A DNA stretch of 64,000 bases, from positions 1 through 64,000 of the forward strand of contig NZ_SDQE01000001.1 in the NCBI RefSeq assembly GCF_004153455.1. Reading direction: 5' to 3'. The notes below the pieces were generated by a model. The model was given only the letters and a program-made list of their open reading frames with translations. It was not told the DNA's origin and searched no databases. The DNA is from Allopusillimonas ginsengisoli (GTDB taxonomy: Bacteria > Pseudomonadota > Gammaproteobacteria > Burkholderiales > Burkholderiaceae_B). A program made the translations under genes and the position numbers. Shown one piece after another: positions 1-7,466 of the stretch. Within the stretch, counting starts at the first letter, position 1. Each line of letters opens with the position of its first letter.

Positions 1-300
1 TCCATCACTGTAGATAACGGGACGGAGTTCACATCGCGCGCCTTAGACGACTGGGCATACCGGCGCGGCGTAAAACTCGATTACACGCGACCCGGCAAAC
101 CAACCGATAATGGCTTAATCGAGTCATTCAATGGTCGGCTGCGTGACAAATTCCTTAACGTGCATGAATTCGTCACGCTGTACGACCTGCGAGAAAAGAT
201 GAAGACTTGGCAGCACGACTACAACCATTATCGTCCCCACGGCTCGCTCGGCCATCTGACCCCAAGCGAGTTCGTCCAAAAGTGGTCAGTGAAACCCTAA
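1..300 (+). CDS. IS3-family transposase (OrfB), C-terminal fragment
   Basis: An open frame enters from the left edge in frame 1 and stops at TAA 298-300, giving 99 residues. It has the end of the DDE integrase core: VDNGTEFTS holds the second catalytic Asp, and the third acidic residue is the Glu of NGLIESFNGRLRDKFLN. The Y-N-H-Y-R-P-H-G-S-L-G run that closes IS3 OrfB proteins follows. The enzyme catalyses copy-out/paste-in transposition. The start, OrfA and the left terminal repeat lie outside the window, so whether the element is intact cannot be judged. Family assignment is firm; the exact IS name is not claimed. Confidence 0.93.
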   Translation, partial: SITVDNGTEFTSRALDDWAYRRGVKLDYTRPGKPTDNGLIESFNGRLRDKFLNVHEFVTLYDLREKMKTWQHDYNHYRPHGSLGHLTPSEFVQKWSVKP

Positions 301-326
301 GAGGCAGCCCCTCTCCAGTTTTAAAC

Positions 327-350
327 CGTCCAATTTCCGGGGGCAGGTCA
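327..350 (+). repeat. IS3-type right terminal inverted repeat, copy 1
   Basis: This stretch contains GTCCAATTTCCGGGGGCAGG followed by TCA. It lies 27 bp past the transposase stop codon, the usual place for the right end of an IS3-family element. Its bases line up closely with the second copy at 379-402. Confidence 0.65.
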
Positions 351-378
351 TAAAAAACACCCCGAAGGTTGGATTGGT

Positions 379-402
379 GTCCAACTTTTGGGGGTCAGTT
401 CA
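379..402 (+). repeat. IS3-type right terminal inverted repeat, copy 2
   Basis: This stretch reads GTCCAACTTTTGGGGGTCAG followed by TTCA. Its reverse complement begins TGAACTGACCCCCAAAAGTT, a widespread IS3-family end. It is the same orientation as copy 1 but clearly a different version, so it probably belonged to another element. Confidence 0.6.
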
Positions 403-479
403 ATTATGGGGTAGAGCCAAACAAAACCGCCAGCCTGATTAAAGGCTGGCGTAAGTATTTGATACTGCTTAAGAATCCT

Positions 480-556
480 TGGTGGCGCATCCCTGATTCG
501 AACAGGGGACCTGCGGATTATGATTCCGTCGCTCTAACCGGCTGAGCTAATGCGCC
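480..556 (-). tRNA. tRNA-Met (CAT anticodon)
   Basis: The reverse complement folds as a 77-nt cloverleaf. The acceptor stem GGCGCAT pairs with ATGCGCC. The D arm begins GCTCAGCCGG and closes with GAGC. The anticodon loop ATCATAA carries CAT. The T arm is CCCTG-TTCGAAT-CAGGG, the discriminator is A, and CCA is encoded at 480-482. A CAT anticodon can be elongator Met, initiator Met or lysidine-modified Ile. The A-T top of the acceptor stem and the overall sequence fit elongator Met best, but Ile2 is not strictly excluded by eye. The gene sits about 80 bp from an IS end. Confidence 0.92.
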
Positions 557-870
557 AAAGAGCGCTAATATAGCATAATTTTTTTGGCCAAGTACAGCCC
601 CAAATGTCAGACGCATACTGTCGCGCTTGTTGCCCTATGTTGCACCCGCCAGGCAACCAGGCGAGTAAAATTCGGCAGGGTCGCTGCAAGAGAGAAGCCT
701 GCGCGCCCGGATCGCCTCAGTAGGCTCCCGCGCCACCCACCCATGGCGTCCTGCTCACGGGGCACTCGCATGATAAATCTCTGTTAGTGGTACAAGCTGT
801 TCAACGCAGACTGCATGCGGCCAGCTGGGTTATTGGTCGGCAAAGCCGATTGAACAACAAGGAGAAATTC
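557..870. other. Non-coding stretch between tRNA-Met and the acetyltransferase gene
   Basis: No convincing gene is visible here. A 67-codon open frame at 584-787 has no ribosome binding site, is rich in Arg, Cys and Pro and looks like chance. The right end holds the AAGGAGA-type ribosome binding site of the next gene. No clear promoter or hairpin was found. Confidence 0.5.
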
Positions 871-1305
871 GTGAATCACTCAGTCAAGATCATTGTCGGC
901 GACTGGAAAGCCTGCCAACGCGATGCCATGGCAATCAGGCAAGAAGTCTTCATCGAAGAACAGAACGTTCCGCCTGAACTGGAGCTGGATGCCGAAGATG
1001 AGCGCTGCGTTCACGCTGTCGCCTATAACGAACAAGGCCAGGCCATCGGTACCGGTCGCTTGCTGCCCAACGCTCATATCGGTCGTATCGCTGTCAAAGC
1101 CGACTACCGCGGCAGCGGAGTAGGATCCAAATTGCTCGACGCCCTGGTAGACGAGGCGCGACGCCGCCGTCATATGGAAGTCGTACTGTCGGCGCAAACC
1201 CACGCCAGAGGGTTCTATGCCCGACACGGTTTTGTGGCCGAAGGGGGTACATATATGGACGCAGGCATCGAGCATGTCACGATGCGCCATGCGCTGACGG
1301 CGTAA
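871..1305 (+). CDS. GNAT-family N-acetyltransferase
   Basis: A 144-residue protein of the GCN5-related acetyltransferase fold, of the small ElaA/YjcF-like kind. It would transfer an acetyl group from acetyl-CoA to an unidentified amine. The acetyl-CoA pyrophosphate loop is visible as RIAVKADYRGSGVG near residues 71-84, followed by the helix SKLLDALVDEA. The C-terminal part has the AQTHARGFYARHGF motif typical of these small acetyltransferases. The GTG start at 871 is chosen because AAGGAGA lies 7 nt upstream; the open frame extends to 787 without a better signal. The gene is convergent with the downstream permease gene. The substrate is unknown. Confidence 0.85.
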   Translation: MNHSVKIIVGDWKACQRDAMAIRQEVFIEEQNVPPELELDAEDERCVHAVAYNEQGQAIGTGRLLPNAHIGRIAVKADYRGSGVGSKLLDALVDEARRRRHMEVVLSAQTHARGFYARHGFVAEGGTYMDAGIEHVTMRHALTA

Positions 1306-1353
1306 AAAACAAGCCGCCAATCACTGCTCTGCCCGAACTGCTGAACCCGCTGA

Positions 1354-2163
1354 TTATCCGGCCAATCCTTTCCAGAGCATATAGATCGCCAGAAGATACA
1401 GCATGGTTGCAAAGACCCGTTTCAGCATTGGCACGGGCAGGCTGTGTGCAGCCTTTGCACCCAAGGGTGCGGTAACAACGCTGCTGCCTGCAATCAAGGC
1501 CAAGGCGGGCAGCCATATATAACCAAATGATCCTGGCGGCAGCCCCTGCACGGCGGTGCCTGACACCACATAGCCGAGCACATTGCTCAGGGCAATGGGA
1601 AAGCCCAACCCTGCACTGGTTGCAACGGCAGTGTGAATAGCGACATTGCACCAGGTCATGAAAGGAACACTGATAAAACCGCCCCCCGCGCCGACCAAGC
1701 CGGAAATCATGCCGATGACTGCACCCGCGATAAGCTGCCCAAATGTGCCAGGCATCTCGCGGCTGGCGGGTGGCTTCTTGTTCAGAAACATTTGTGTCGC
1801 GGAAAACGCCACAAACACACCAAAAAAGATCGCCAGATAGGCGCCCTTGAGCAGCGAAAACACACCGATACTGCCCACCAAACTGCCGACAATGATGCCC
1901 GGCGCCAGTTTTGCCACGATATCCCAGCGAACGGCCCCGCGCTTGTGATGCGCCCGCACACTTGAGATAGACGTAAACACGATCACCGCCATGGATGTGG
2001 CGATAGCCATTTTGACCGCCAAGCCACCCTCGACACCCTGCCCCGACAACAGAAAAGTCAGGATGGGCACCATGATCATGCCTCCGCCTATACCCAGAAG
2101 GCCAGCCAGGAACCCACTACCCAGGCCGATGATCAACAACTCAATGAAAAGAATGGCGTTCAT
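1354..2163 (-). CDS. TSUP family (TauE/SafE) membrane permease
   Basis: A 269-residue hydrophobic protein with about eight membrane segments and the duplicated glycine-rich motif of the TauE/SafE family: GLLGIGGGMIMVP in the first half and GLVGAGGGFISVP in the second. Members export sulfite, sulfoacetate or other small organic anions across the inner membrane. The ATG at 2163 is preferred over an upstream ATG at 2202 because the family starts just before its first helix. The gene is divergent from the GntR regulator and TRAP operon. A shared role with that transporter is possible but not shown. The substrate is unknown. Confidence 0.88.
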   Translation of the reverse strand: MNAILFIELLIIGLGSGFLAGLLGIGGGMIMVPILTFLLSGQGVEGGLAVKMAIATSMAVIVFTSISSVRAHHKRGAVRWDIVAKLAPGIIVGSLVGSIGVFSLLKGAYLAIFFGVFVAFSATQMFLNKKPPASREMPGTFGQLIAGAVIGMISGLVGAGGGFISVPFMTWCNVAIHTAVATSAGLGFPIALSNVLGYVVSGTAVQGLPPGSFGYIWLPALALIAGSSVVTAPLGAKAAHSLPVPMLKRVFATMLYLLAIYMLWKGLAG

Positions 2164-2247
2164 AAAAGAGATATAGAAATGGGGACATTCCCCCGCGCCC
2201 ATTTAAACAGGCAAAGTGCGCCCATGGTGCCAGCAATTCGGTACTTT

Positions 2248-2311
2248 GGTCAACCTTTAATGTAATATTTCGGCGTATTGGTGTATATTTCACGATATTG
2301 GTTAACCAATA
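2248..2311. promoter_or_regulatory. Putative GntR-type operator sites upstream of the regulator gene
   Basis: A perfect 16-bp palindrome TATTGGTTAACCAATA lies at 2296-2311, 15 bp before the ATG of the GntR-family gene. A related core, GGTCAACC, lies at 2248-2255. FadR-type GntR regulators commonly bind short GGT...ACC palindromes, and their genes are often autoregulated. The placement between two divergent genes fits a site controlling both. That the neighbouring regulator binds here is inference. Confidence 0.5.
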
Positions 2312-2326
2312 CATGGATTTGTTTGT

Positions 2327-3034
2327 ATGAAAGAGATGGCAACGTCCCTCCACACGATGACCAAAGCATCCCGTGCAGCGATGTCACCGGCTGCCCTGGA
2401 AGACGCGCTCACTGCGCTCATCGACAGCAAGGAATATGGTCCAGGCGATCGTCTGCCTACAGAACGGGCGCTCGCAGAGCGCTATGGCGTGACACGTGGC
2501 GCTATCCGGGCTGCACTGGGCCGCATTGAAGGCCGAGGGCGAATTGTGCGCATCGTGGGCAGCGGTACGTACATTGCAGGTCCATCAACTGCCATTTCGT
2601 CATCGAATCAAGCCCGGGACGCTAGCCCCCAGGAAATCATGGAAGCGCGCCTGCTGATCGAACCACAATTGCCTTTACTGGTGGTGGCACATGCCAATGG
2701 CGCCGATCTGGAAGAGATACGCATTGCCATGGAAGGCGCCGAAAAGGCAAAAACGCTGGATGATTTCGAGGCCTGGGATGGCCGCTTTCACCAGGCTATT
2801 GCCAACGCAACCCACAACAGCCTAGTTATCGCAATCTACCAAATGGTTACCGCAGCCCGCAATATCGCGGAATGGGGGGCTCTCAAACGTCGCAACGCAA
2901 CACGTGAGCGGCGGGCCGAACGCGAAACGGAGCACAAAGCCATTTTCGAAGCGCTGCAGTCTCGCGATGCGGCGGCCGCGCAGCAAGCGTTCGATCTGCA
3001 TCTGCACAAAGTGAAACGCAACCTGCTGAGCTGA
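2327..3034 (+). CDS. GntR family transcriptional regulator (FadR subfamily)
   Basis: A 235-residue regulator. The N-terminal winged helix-turn-helix includes YGPGDRLPTERALAERYGVTRGAIRAAL at about residues 37-64, the recognisable GntR signature. An all-helical FCD effector domain fills the rest, with EARLLIEPQLP, FHQAIANATHN and ETEHKAIFEALQSRDAAAAQQAFDLHLH. The His and Asp residues of this domain usually hold a metal or bind a carboxylate ligand. The protein probably controls the TRAP transporter immediately downstream, reading its organic-acid substrate. The start at 2327 is the first ATG after the palindrome; an ATG three codons later is an alternative. Confidence 0.9.
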   Translation: MKEMATSLHTMTKASRAAMSPAALEDALTALIDSKEYGPGDRLPTERALAERYGVTRGAIRAALGRIEGRGRIVRIVGSGTYIAGPSTAISSSNQARDASPQEIMEARLLIEPQLPLLVVAHANGADLEEIRIAMEGAEKAKTLDDFEAWDGRFHQAIANATHNSLVIAIYQMVTAARNIAEWGALKRRNATRERRAERETEHKAIFEALQSRDAAAAQQAFDLHLHKVKRNLLS

Positions 3035-3140
3035 CGCGCAAATATCCCGATCCTGCATTCGCATTGCTCGTGCAAGCACATTGTGGCCCGTCACCTGCAA
3101 TGCGCTAACGCCTGCATCGAGACAGCGCTCATCAGCACTG

Positions 3141-3181
3141 TTAAAACCGGTTCAAACATTCTTAAAACCGGTTTAAATATT
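3141..3181. repeat. Tandem 20-bp direct repeats upstream of the TRAP operon
   Basis: TTAAAACCGGTTCAAACATT at 3141-3160 is repeated as TTAAAACCGGTTTAAATATT at 3162-3181, with two mismatches. The start-to-start distance is 21 bp, two turns of the helix, so two protein dimers could bind the same face. Each unit is nearly palindromic around ACCGGT. The pair lies about 80 bp upstream of the sigma-70 -35 box. Confidence 0.7.
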
Positions 3182-3259
3182 CCCACAAATACTGACCGCC
3201 CATAGGAGAACTGCAGGTTTTCAATCCTGGTATAAGGGTTTTAACTGTCTTACAAATTG

Positions 3260-3288
3260 TTGACTATGCGTCGTCCATCGCCTATAAA
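3260..3288 (+). promoter_or_regulatory. Sigma-70 promoter for the TRAP transporter operon
   Basis: TTGACT at 3260-3265 and TATAAA at 3283-3288 are separated by 17 bp, close to the ideal for the housekeeping sigma factor. The predicted transcription start is about 65 bp before the binding-protein gene. The 328-bp gap 3035-3362 otherwise holds the direct repeats and no gene. Confidence 0.65.
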
Positions 3289-3362
3289 AGTATCCGCAGT
3301 CGAGACATCATAAACGTTGGGTCACACCATACTAAAGCTAGTAAAAGCCAGGAGACAAAACA

Positions 3363-4523
3363 ATGAACAGCAGGTCAAGCAAGGACGGCTCGTCCAATCA
3401 AACCCCGACGGCGCGCCGCCGATTTCTAGGCGGCGCAGCCGCCGGAACCGCGGCGGCAATGTCCATGGGTTTTCCTTCCATCGTCAAAGCACAGGGAACC
3501 ACCAACTTCAGGTTCCAGAGCACTTGGCCCACGGTGGACATCTTTCACGAATACGCGCTTGATTTCGCCCAGAAGATCAATGATATGACCGGCGGCGAAC
3601 TCAAAATCGAAGTGTTGCCAGCTGGAGCGGTGGTTCCGGCATTTGCACTGCTGGACGCAGTATCCAAGGGCACACTTGACGGTGGCCACGGTGTTCTGGG
3701 ATACAACTACGGCAAACAGAACGCCCTGGCGCTATATTCGTCCGGCCCGGCATTTGGCATGGATGCCAATATGGTTCTGGCCTGGCACAAATATGGTGGC
3801 GGCAAGGAACTGCTCGTCAAGCTCTATCAGGAAATCGGCGGCAACGTCGAGTCGTTCCTGACCGGCCCCATGCCAACCCAGGCTTTTGGCTGGTTCAAGA
3901 AACCGGTTACAAAAACAGCCGACCTGAAAGGCCTCAAATTCCGTACCAATGGCCTGGCCATTGACCTGTTCACCGCCATGGGCGCCGCGGTCAATGCCTT
4001 GCCTGGTGGAGAAATCGTTCCCGCGCTGGATCGAGGCCTGCTAGATGGCGCGGAATTCAATAACGCCACATCGGATCGTCTGCTGGGTTTCCCGGACGTC
4101 TCCAAGGTCTGCATGCTGCAGAGTTTCCATCAGTGCTCGGAAACCTTCGAGATCATCTTTAACAAGGACAAGTACAACGCGCTCCCGGACAAGATGAAAG
4201 CCATCATTGCCAATGCAGTCGAAGCCGCCTCGGCGGATATGTCGTGGAAAGCAGTTGATCGCTACTCTCAGGACTACATCAAGCTGCAACAGGAAGATGG
4301 CGTGAAATTCTACAAGACGCCAGATGCCATTTTGCAAGAGCAACTCACCACCTGGGACACCATTGTTGCCAAGAAGGGTGAAACCAACGCCTTGTTCAAG
4401 GAAATCGAAGAGTCGCAGCGCGCCTTTGCAGCAAGAGCTGTGTCTTGGGATATGGATACCAACAATAACCGGCGAATGGCTTATAACCATTATTTCGCCA
4501 AAAAACGCCCGGCACAGAGCTGA
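3363..4523 (+). CDS. dctP: TRAP transporter substrate-binding protein (DctP/TakP type)
   Basis: A 386-residue periplasmic binding protein that delivers an organic acid to the DctQM membrane subunits. The N terminus has a twin-arginine signal, ARRRFLGGAAAGTAAA at about residues 17-32, ending near VKAQG, so it is probably exported folded by Tat. The mature part has family motifs: FAQKINDMTGGELKIEVLP, and GLKFRTNGLAIDLFTAMGAAV followed by ALPGGEIVPALDRGLLDGAEF. The Arg of KFRTNG would be the carboxylate-binding Arg. It resembles the TakP / mannitol-chloroaromatic branch, whose members bind 2-oxo acids and similar anions, but the ligand here is unknown. A GGAGA ribosome binding site precedes the ATG. 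Confidence 0.93.
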   Translation: MNSRSSKDGSSNQTPTARRRFLGGAAAGTAAAMSMGFPSIVKAQGTTNFRFQSTWPTVDIFHEYALDFAQKINDMTGGELKIEVLPAGAVVPAFALLDAVSKGTLDGGHGVLGYNYGKQNALALYSSGPAFGMDANMVLAWHKYGGGKELLVKLYQEIGGNVESFLTGPMPTQAFGWFKKPVTKTADLKGLKFRTNGLAIDLFTAMGAAVNALPGGEIVPALDRGLLDGAEFNNATSDRLLGFPDVSKVCMLQSFHQCSETFEIIFNKDKYNALPDKMKAIIANAVEAASADMSWKAVDRYSQDYIKLQQEDGVKFYKTPDAILQEQLTTWDTIVAKKGETNALFKEIEESQRAFAARAVSWDMDTNNNRRMAYNHYFAKKRPAQS

Positions 4524-4636
4524 TCCACCCTTGAGCCGTCTAACGGCGCGCCACCCCGGCGCTGTCTTCAGGCACTATAGCAACCCGCTATAGTGCCTCG
4601 GAGATTTCTTTTCTCTCAGGCAGGGTGCAATCTACC

Positions 4637-5272
4637 ATGCAATCAATATTGCTCACCATAGACCGGGTCAATACCTGGATCGGCCAGTTGTTCGGCTGGT
4701 TTGTTCTGGCGCTTACTCTCTTCGTCACCTACGAAGTGTTTTCAAGATACGCGTTTGCTTCGCCGCATTCCTGGGCGTTCGACGCCATGAACATGATGTA
4801 CGGCACGCTGTTCATGATGGCCGGCGCTTATACACTATCCAAGAATGGCCACGTCCGCGGAGATGTGCTGTATGGTTTTTTCCCGCCACGCCTTCAGGCC
4901 GGACTGGATCTCACGCTATACATCCTTTTCTTTTTCCCAGGCGTCATCGCACTGGCATGGGCCGGCTACAACTATGCGCTGGAATCCTACATGATCAATG
5001 AGCATTCCACGATCACGGCCGATGGACCGCCCATCTATCCCTTCAAGTTCATCATTCCCTTTGCGGGCGTTACGTTGCTGTTGCAAGGATTCGTAGAAGT
5101 TGTCTACTGCATCCGTTGCCTCAAGCTCGGCGCATGGCCAAGCCGCGAAAAAGACGTGGAAGAAGTCGACGTCGACAAGCTTATGGATATGGTCAACGTC
5201 AAGTCGGAAGACATCGAGAAGCTCGATGAGATTGTCACCGAAGACACAAAAGAAAAGGGGAGCCCGTCATGA
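4637..5272 (+). CDS. dctQ: TRAP transporter small permease (DctQ)
   Basis: About 211 residues with four membrane segments, the small subunit that joins DctM in a sodium-driven symporter. The pattern FVTYEVFSRYAFASPHSWAFD near residues 32-52 is typical of DctQ. An acidic, Lys-rich cytoplasmic tail of about 50 residues (KDVEEVDVDKLMDM onward) extends the usual domain. The ATG at 4637 is preceded by AGGCAGGG at good distance; a GTG at 4625 in the same frame is an alternative start. The stop codon overlaps the start of dctM (ATGA), pointing to coupled translation. Confidence 0.9.
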   Translation: MQSILLTIDRVNTWIGQLFGWFVLALTLFVTYEVFSRYAFASPHSWAFDAMNMMYGTLFMMAGAYTLSKNGHVRGDVLYGFFPPRLQAGLDLTLYILFFFPGVIALAWAGYNYALESYMINEHSTITADGPPIYPFKFIIPFAGVTLLLQGFVEVVYCIRCLKLGAWPSREKDVEEVDVDKLMDMVNVKSEDIEKLDEIVTEDTKEKGSPS

Positions 5273-7212
5273 GGAAAGAGGTCTGGTTTGGGCTTTCCAT
5301 ATTGATTGCCATCGTCATTGCACTGTTCATCCTGATGCCGGCACCCGCCGATATCACCAATGGTCACCTCGGGCTGTTGATGCTGGCGCTAATCGTCGTC
5401 ACCATCATGCTTGGATTCCCAACGGCGTTCACGCTGATGGGCATGGGAGTCATGTTCACCTATCTGGCCTATCGAGGCATGGGTCCCGAGATCGCGATTG
5501 AACAGACGCTCGATCTCATGGTGCTGCGTACCTACGCAGTCATGACCAACGATGTATTGATTGCCGTGCCTTTGTTCATTTTCATGGGCTATCTGGTTGA
5601 ACGCGCCAATCTGATCGAAAAACTGTTTCACAGCCTGCACCTGGCTATGGCGAGAGTTCCCGGTTCTCTGGCTGTCGCCACCATCATTACCTGCGCCGTC
5701 TTTGCGACGGCCACAGGCATTGTCGGTGCCGTCGTCACCCTGATGGGCTTGCTGGCGATGCCCGCCATGCTCAAGGCGGGCTACAGTATCAGACTCACGG
5801 CAGGATCCATCACTGCCGGCGGATGTCTGGGCATCATGATTCCCCCCTCGGTTCTGCTCATCGTATATGGCGCGGTGGCGGGTGTGTCGGTCGTCAAACT
5901 CTATGCGGGCGCGTTCTTCCCTGGGATCATGCTGGCCACGCTGTATGTGGTGTATGTCATGATCGTCGCCAAGGTGAGCCCCAAGTCAGCCCCCCCGCTG
6001 ACTGAAGAAGAACGGCGAGTCACACTACCCGAGTTTGCCCAGACCATACGCGACACGCTGAGCAAGCGGGCACTGCCAGGCATGATCATGGCCATGAAGG
6101 GCCGCCGCAACGTCAATGTGCCGACGGGGATATTATTCCGTCATATGGTCATTGCGCTGCTACCCGCGCTGGTCTTTGCGGCCGCCATGGGTATGAGCTA
6201 TAAGATTGTGACGCAATCCGCGCCGGAACAGCAGTCAGGCTTGATGCCGATGGGGCTGGGCAGCAGCTATGAGGGAACATATAGCGGGCTCCAGGAACCT
6301 GACGGGTACATGGGCCTGCAAGAACCCGAAAGTGATGGTGGTCTGCAGGAACCGTCCAGTACGGGGCTGCAGGAACCCGAAGGCGCCGAAGCCCCAGCCT
6401 CATCTGCCACAGAGGATGCTGCCGAAGCAAGCCAGGAAGCGGAGGATGCAATCCCATCTCCCTCGGCGCCTGCTGGATTCTGGATTACGCTGGCGATCGG
6501 CGTCATCATACTGCTCATCTACTACGCCACGCTCAGCTTCGCGCATCTTGAAATATTCAAGATGCTGCTGAGTTCCTTCTTTCCGCTGGCCATCCTGATA
6601 TTGGCCGTACTCGGCAGCATCGTCTTCGGTTTTGCAACGCCCTCCGAAGCCGCTGCCATGGGATCTTTCGGCGGCCTGCTGCTCGCATTGGCCTACCGAC
6701 GGCTCAACATGCCCATGCTGAAAGAATCGGTGTACCTGGCTGCCAAGACCAGCGCCATGGTGTGTTGGCTGTTTGTGGGATCCAGTATCTTTTCGGCAGC
6801 CTTCGCACTGCTTGGTGGTCAGGAGATCATCAATAATTGGGTGCTGGGCATGGATCTGACCCCAGTGCAGTTCATGATACTGGCGCAGATTGTTATTTTC
6901 CTGCTGGGCTGGCCTCTGGAATGGACAGAGATCATTGTGATCTTCATGCCTATCTTCCTGCCTCTGCTGGCGCACTATCAGATCGACCCGCTGTTCTTCG
7001 GACTGCTGGTCGCGCTTAACCTGCAGACAGCCTTCCTGTCGCCACCCGTAGCCATGTCAGCCTTCTATCTGAAAGGCGTCGCGCCACCGCACGTAACGCT
7101 GAACCAGATTTTCGCGGGCATGCTGCCCTTTATGGGCATACAAATCATAGCGATCGTGCTGCTATATCTGTTTCCCGCTATCGGCCTCTGGCTGCCAAAA
7201 GTGCTTTATTGA
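5269..7212 (+). CDS. dctM: TRAP transporter large permease (DctM) with long insert
   Basis: A 647-residue inner membrane protein, the transport subunit of the TRAP system. Typical DctM features are PLFIFMGYLVERANLIEKLF near residues 101-120 and TAGGCLGIMIPPSVLLIVYG near 182-201, then the second half with TPSEAAAMGSFGG and LNLQTAFLSPPVAMSAFYLKG. DctM proteins are often about 430 residues. The extra length is a central insert at about 240-405 with additional membrane helices and a hydrophilic loop carrying GLQEP repeats. Branches close to the mannitol/chloroaromatic type often have such inserts, so the length alone is not alarming; the repeats are. It forms an operon with dctP and dctQ. Confidence 0.92.
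   Translation: MRKEVWFGLSILIAIVIALFILMPAPADITNGHLGLLMLALIVVTIMLGFPTAFTLMGMGVMFTYLAYRGMGPEIAIEQTLDLMVLRTYAVMTNDVLIAVPLFIFMGYLVERANLIEKLFHSLHLAMARVPGSLAVATIITCAVFATATGIVGAVVTLMGLLAMPAMLKAGYSIRLTAGSITAGGCLGIMIPPSVLLIVYGAVAGVSVVKLYAGAFFPGIMLATLYVVYVMIVAKVSPKSAPPLTEEERRVTLPEFAQTIRDTLSKRALPGMIMAMKGRRNVNVPTGILFRHMVIALLPALVFAAAMGMSYKIVTQSAPEQQSGLMPMGLGSSYEGTYSGLQEPDGYMGLQEPESDGGLQEPSSTGLQEPEGAEAPASSATEDAAEASQEAEDAIPSPSAPAGFWITLAIGVIILLIYYATLSFAHLEIFKMLLSSFFPLAILILAVLGSIVFGFATPSEAAAMGSFGGLLLALAYRRLNMPMLKESVYLAAKTSAMVCWLFVGSSIFSAAFALLGGQEIINNWVLGMDLTPVQFMILAQIVIFLLGWPLEWTEIIVIFMPIFLPLLAHYQIDPLFFGLLVALNLQTAFLSPPVAMSAFYLKGVAPPHVTLNQIFAGMLPFMGIQIIAIVLLYLFPAIGLWLPKVLY
6286..6378 (+). repeat. GLQEP-encoding short tandem repeats inside dctM
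   Basis: Four copies of the pentapeptide GLQEP occur at residues 340, 349, 358 and 366, spaced 8-9 residues apart. They lie in a loop rich in Gly, Ser, Glu and Pro between two membrane segments. The coding bases are variants of GGxCTGCAGGAACC. The loop then continues as an Ala/Glu/Ser-rich stretch to about residue 400. Confidence 0.85.
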
Positions 7213-7223
7213 TAGACGAGGAT

Positions 7224-7259
7224 GGCATGCCGCCAAGGCTTCGGCCTTCGCGGCATGCC
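7224..7259 (+). terminator. Hairpin terminator after the TRAP operon
   Basis: GGCATGCCGC at 7224-7233 pairs perfectly with GCGGCATGCC at 7250-7259. An inner AAGGC-TTCG-GCCTT hairpin extends the helix, with a stable TTCG tetraloop. It begins 11 nt after the dctM stop codon. There is no U-run, so termination may be Rho-aided or the hairpin may protect the mRNA 3' end. Confidence 0.7.
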
Positions 7260-7298
7260 TGCTTCAACGCCCTGCCCCCTCCTTTAGCCAGAACGTAC

Positions 7299-7325
7299 TA
7301 AAGTTCCTGCCGTGCAGACCGTAAA
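7299..7325 (+). promoter_or_regulatory. Sigma-28 (FliA) promoter of fliC
   Basis: The -35 TAAAGTTC (7299-7306) and -10 ACCGTAAA (7318-7325) are separated by exactly 11 bp. This closely follows the flagellar class-3 consensus TAAAGTTT-N11-GCCGATAA. Transcription would begin near 7332, giving a flagellin leader of about 135 nt. Confidence 0.82.
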
Positions 7326-7335
7326 CCCCGATGAA

Positions 7336-7416
7336 CAGGGGAAACAGCAGCCGTTCCTTACCGAACAGCTGCCTCACGCGGCACGATCGGCGTTGGAATA
7401 TAGGCTGTTTCCCCTG
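7336..7416 (+). repeat. Long-range inverted repeat in the fliC leader
   Basis: CAGGGGAAACAGC at 7336-7348 is perfectly complementary to GCTGTTTCCCCTG at 7404-7416. The 55-nt interval contains a smaller GTTC...GAAC hairpin. In the transcript from the sigma-28 promoter, the first arm would lie within a few nucleotides of the 5' end and the whole structure would precede the ribosome binding site by about 35 nt. Confidence 0.75.
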
Positions 7417-7466
7417 AACACAGGCGAATATGTATCGCCATACATCGTTCCTTCAGGAGTTAAAAC

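Larger units (their letters stand above)
1..402 (+). mobile_element. Right part of IS3-family element plus a second IS3-type end
   Basis: The transposase fragment is followed by two successive sequences that both look like the right terminal repeat of IS3-family elements: one ending GGGGGCAGGTCA at 350, the next ending GGGGGTCAGTTCA at 402. The first probably closes the element that encodes the transposase. The second looks like a leftover end of a different, related element, with only about 50 bp between them. No target duplication can be checked because the left ends are outside the window. Confidence 0.75.

Noticed and set aside
584-787. 67-codon open frame after tRNA-Met
   Set aside because: No ribosome site, odd composition (Arg/Cys/Pro), and no family resemblance. 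Probably chance in GC-rich DNA.
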